NCBI RefSeq assembly: GCF_000023125.1
Contig: NC_013037.1
Coordinates: 2,108,001-2,172,000 of the forward strand
DNA length: 64,000 nt
Direction: 5' to 3'
Source of the DNA: Dyadobacter fermentans DSM 18053
GTDB lineage: Bacteria > Bacteroidota > Bacteroidia > Cytophagales > Spirosomataceae
Shown here: positions 63,526 to 64,000 of the stretch, piece by piece
Layout of the letters: each line of letters begins with the position of its first letter
How positions within the stretch are numbered: position 1 is the first letter of the stretch
The notes under the pieces: generated by a model
Databases searched by the model: none
Seen by the model: the letters and a program-made list of their open reading frames with translations, nothing else
What the model was told of the DNA's origin: nothing
Program-made: the position numbers and the translations under genes

Positions 63526-64000
63526 CTATTGGTAGGGCATAACAGTGATTTTCTTTTTTTGAGGTTCAACAATAAATTTTACTCCTTTTGTCATTTCCAG
63601 CAGTTTCAGCAATTCATGAATATCGGCATCCCTGGAAATGTTACCGTAGAATTTGTGGGAAACCTGTCCCTTGTATTCCACATCGACGTCATACCAGCGG
63701 GAAACCAGTTTCATCACTTCCTGAATGCTGTTTCCATTAAATTCAAAGAGCCCGTTTTTCCAGGCCATTACCGCTTCCAGATCAACGTCTTTGAGCAGCT
63801 TTATCTCTCCGTCTCCGGCTATCTGCGCCTGCTCACCCGGCACAAGCGCCTGATTATCTGCACGATTCGCTCGCGATACTTTCACGGAGCCTTCCAATAA
63901 CGTGATCTTCTTCAGGGCATCGTCGGCGTAGCCGCTCACATTGAAATGCGTACCGAGCACCAACACCCGCGCGTCGCCGTGCTTCACCACGAAAGGCATC
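63526..64000 (-). CDS. FecR-family anti-sigma factor, N-terminal part outside window
   Basis: The C-terminal 157 residues only; the frame is open at the right edge. The end of the FecR domain (VLVLGTHFNVSGYADDALKKITLLEGSVKV) and the DUF4974 domain (AWKNGLFEFNGNSIQEVMKLVSRWYDVDVEY ... GNISRDADIHELLKLLEMTKGVKFIVEPQKKKITVMPYQ) are complete. It heads the FecR-SusC-SusD-GDPD operon. Its ECF sigma gene is presumably just beyond the edge. Confidence 0.93.
   Translation of the reverse strand, partial: MPFVVKHGDARVLVLGTHFNVSGYADDALKKITLLEGSVKVSRANRADNQALVPGEQAQIAGDGEIKLLKDVDLEAVMAWKNGLFEFNGNSIQEVMKLVSRWYDVDVEYKGQVSHKFYGNISRDADIHELLKLLEMTKGVKFIVEPQKKKITVMPYQ

Overview
The window looks like chromosomal DNA from a Cytophagales/Spirosomaceae-type Bacteroidota; my best guess is a Dyadobacter-like genus, inferred from gene content only. 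The signs are two SusC/SusD pairs with FecR anti-sigma factors and ECF sigma factors, three proteins with type IX secretion (T9SS) C-terminal sorting domains, a hybrid two-component sensor of the polysaccharide-utilisation type, several AraC regulators, and promoters of the Bacteroidota form (TTG, about 20 bases, TAnnTTTG). I see no rRNA, tRNA, CRISPR array, insertion sequence or phage gene. The gene order reads as ordinary chromosome rich in nutrient-scavenging and regulatory loci.

Layout. 1-1235: a papain-like lipoprotein protease cut by the left edge. 1459-6976: a complete iron-signalling and uptake operon (ECF sigma, FecR, STN-domain siderophore receptor, PepSY membrane protein). 6973-12249: a small hypothetical protein, a PQQ-like propeller protein, a GlxA-type and an AraC regulator, and an outer-membrane barrel protein. 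12552-18527: a candidate sigma-54 promoter, a secreted protein of unknown function, two paralogous AraC regulators, a GAF-AAA+-Fis sigma-54 activator and two alpha/beta hydrolases. 18537-26067: a second sigma-54 activator, then SusD, SusC and FecR on the minus strand, with the ECF sigma gene divergent. 26145-31584: an adhesin-like T9SS protein, a PAS histidine kinase, YjdM, a VOC protein and an AraC regulator. 31720-41946: a GH95 alpha-L-fucosidase, a MacB/FtsX-type permease, a hybrid two-component sensor and a DUF808 membrane protein.

42765-53109: a surface-protein island. It holds a 2135-residue multidomain protein (dimethylformamidase-beta-like, Ig-like, DUF4082, glutamine-amidotransferase-like, deacetylase-like, fibronectin and lectin-like regions), a T9SS-sorted partner, and a BspA-type repeat protein built from two copies of one module. 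53285-56363: a frameshifted TetR gene with two operator-like dyads, then a second siderophore-type receptor. 56554-57551: an NTF2-like protein and a Crp-family regulator. 57603-64000: a second FecR-SusC-SusD operon carrying a glycerophosphodiester phosphodiesterase, cut by the right edge.

Most worth a second look: the 2135-residue protein and its 0.8-kb leader, the sigma-54-linked cluster at 12.5-19.6 kb, the broken TetR switch before the siderophore receptor, the GDPD-containing Sus locus, and a strongly over-represented octamer AATGCATT that is nearly always the codon triple AAT-GCA-TTG/TTT. Everything here was read by eye; no database search was run.
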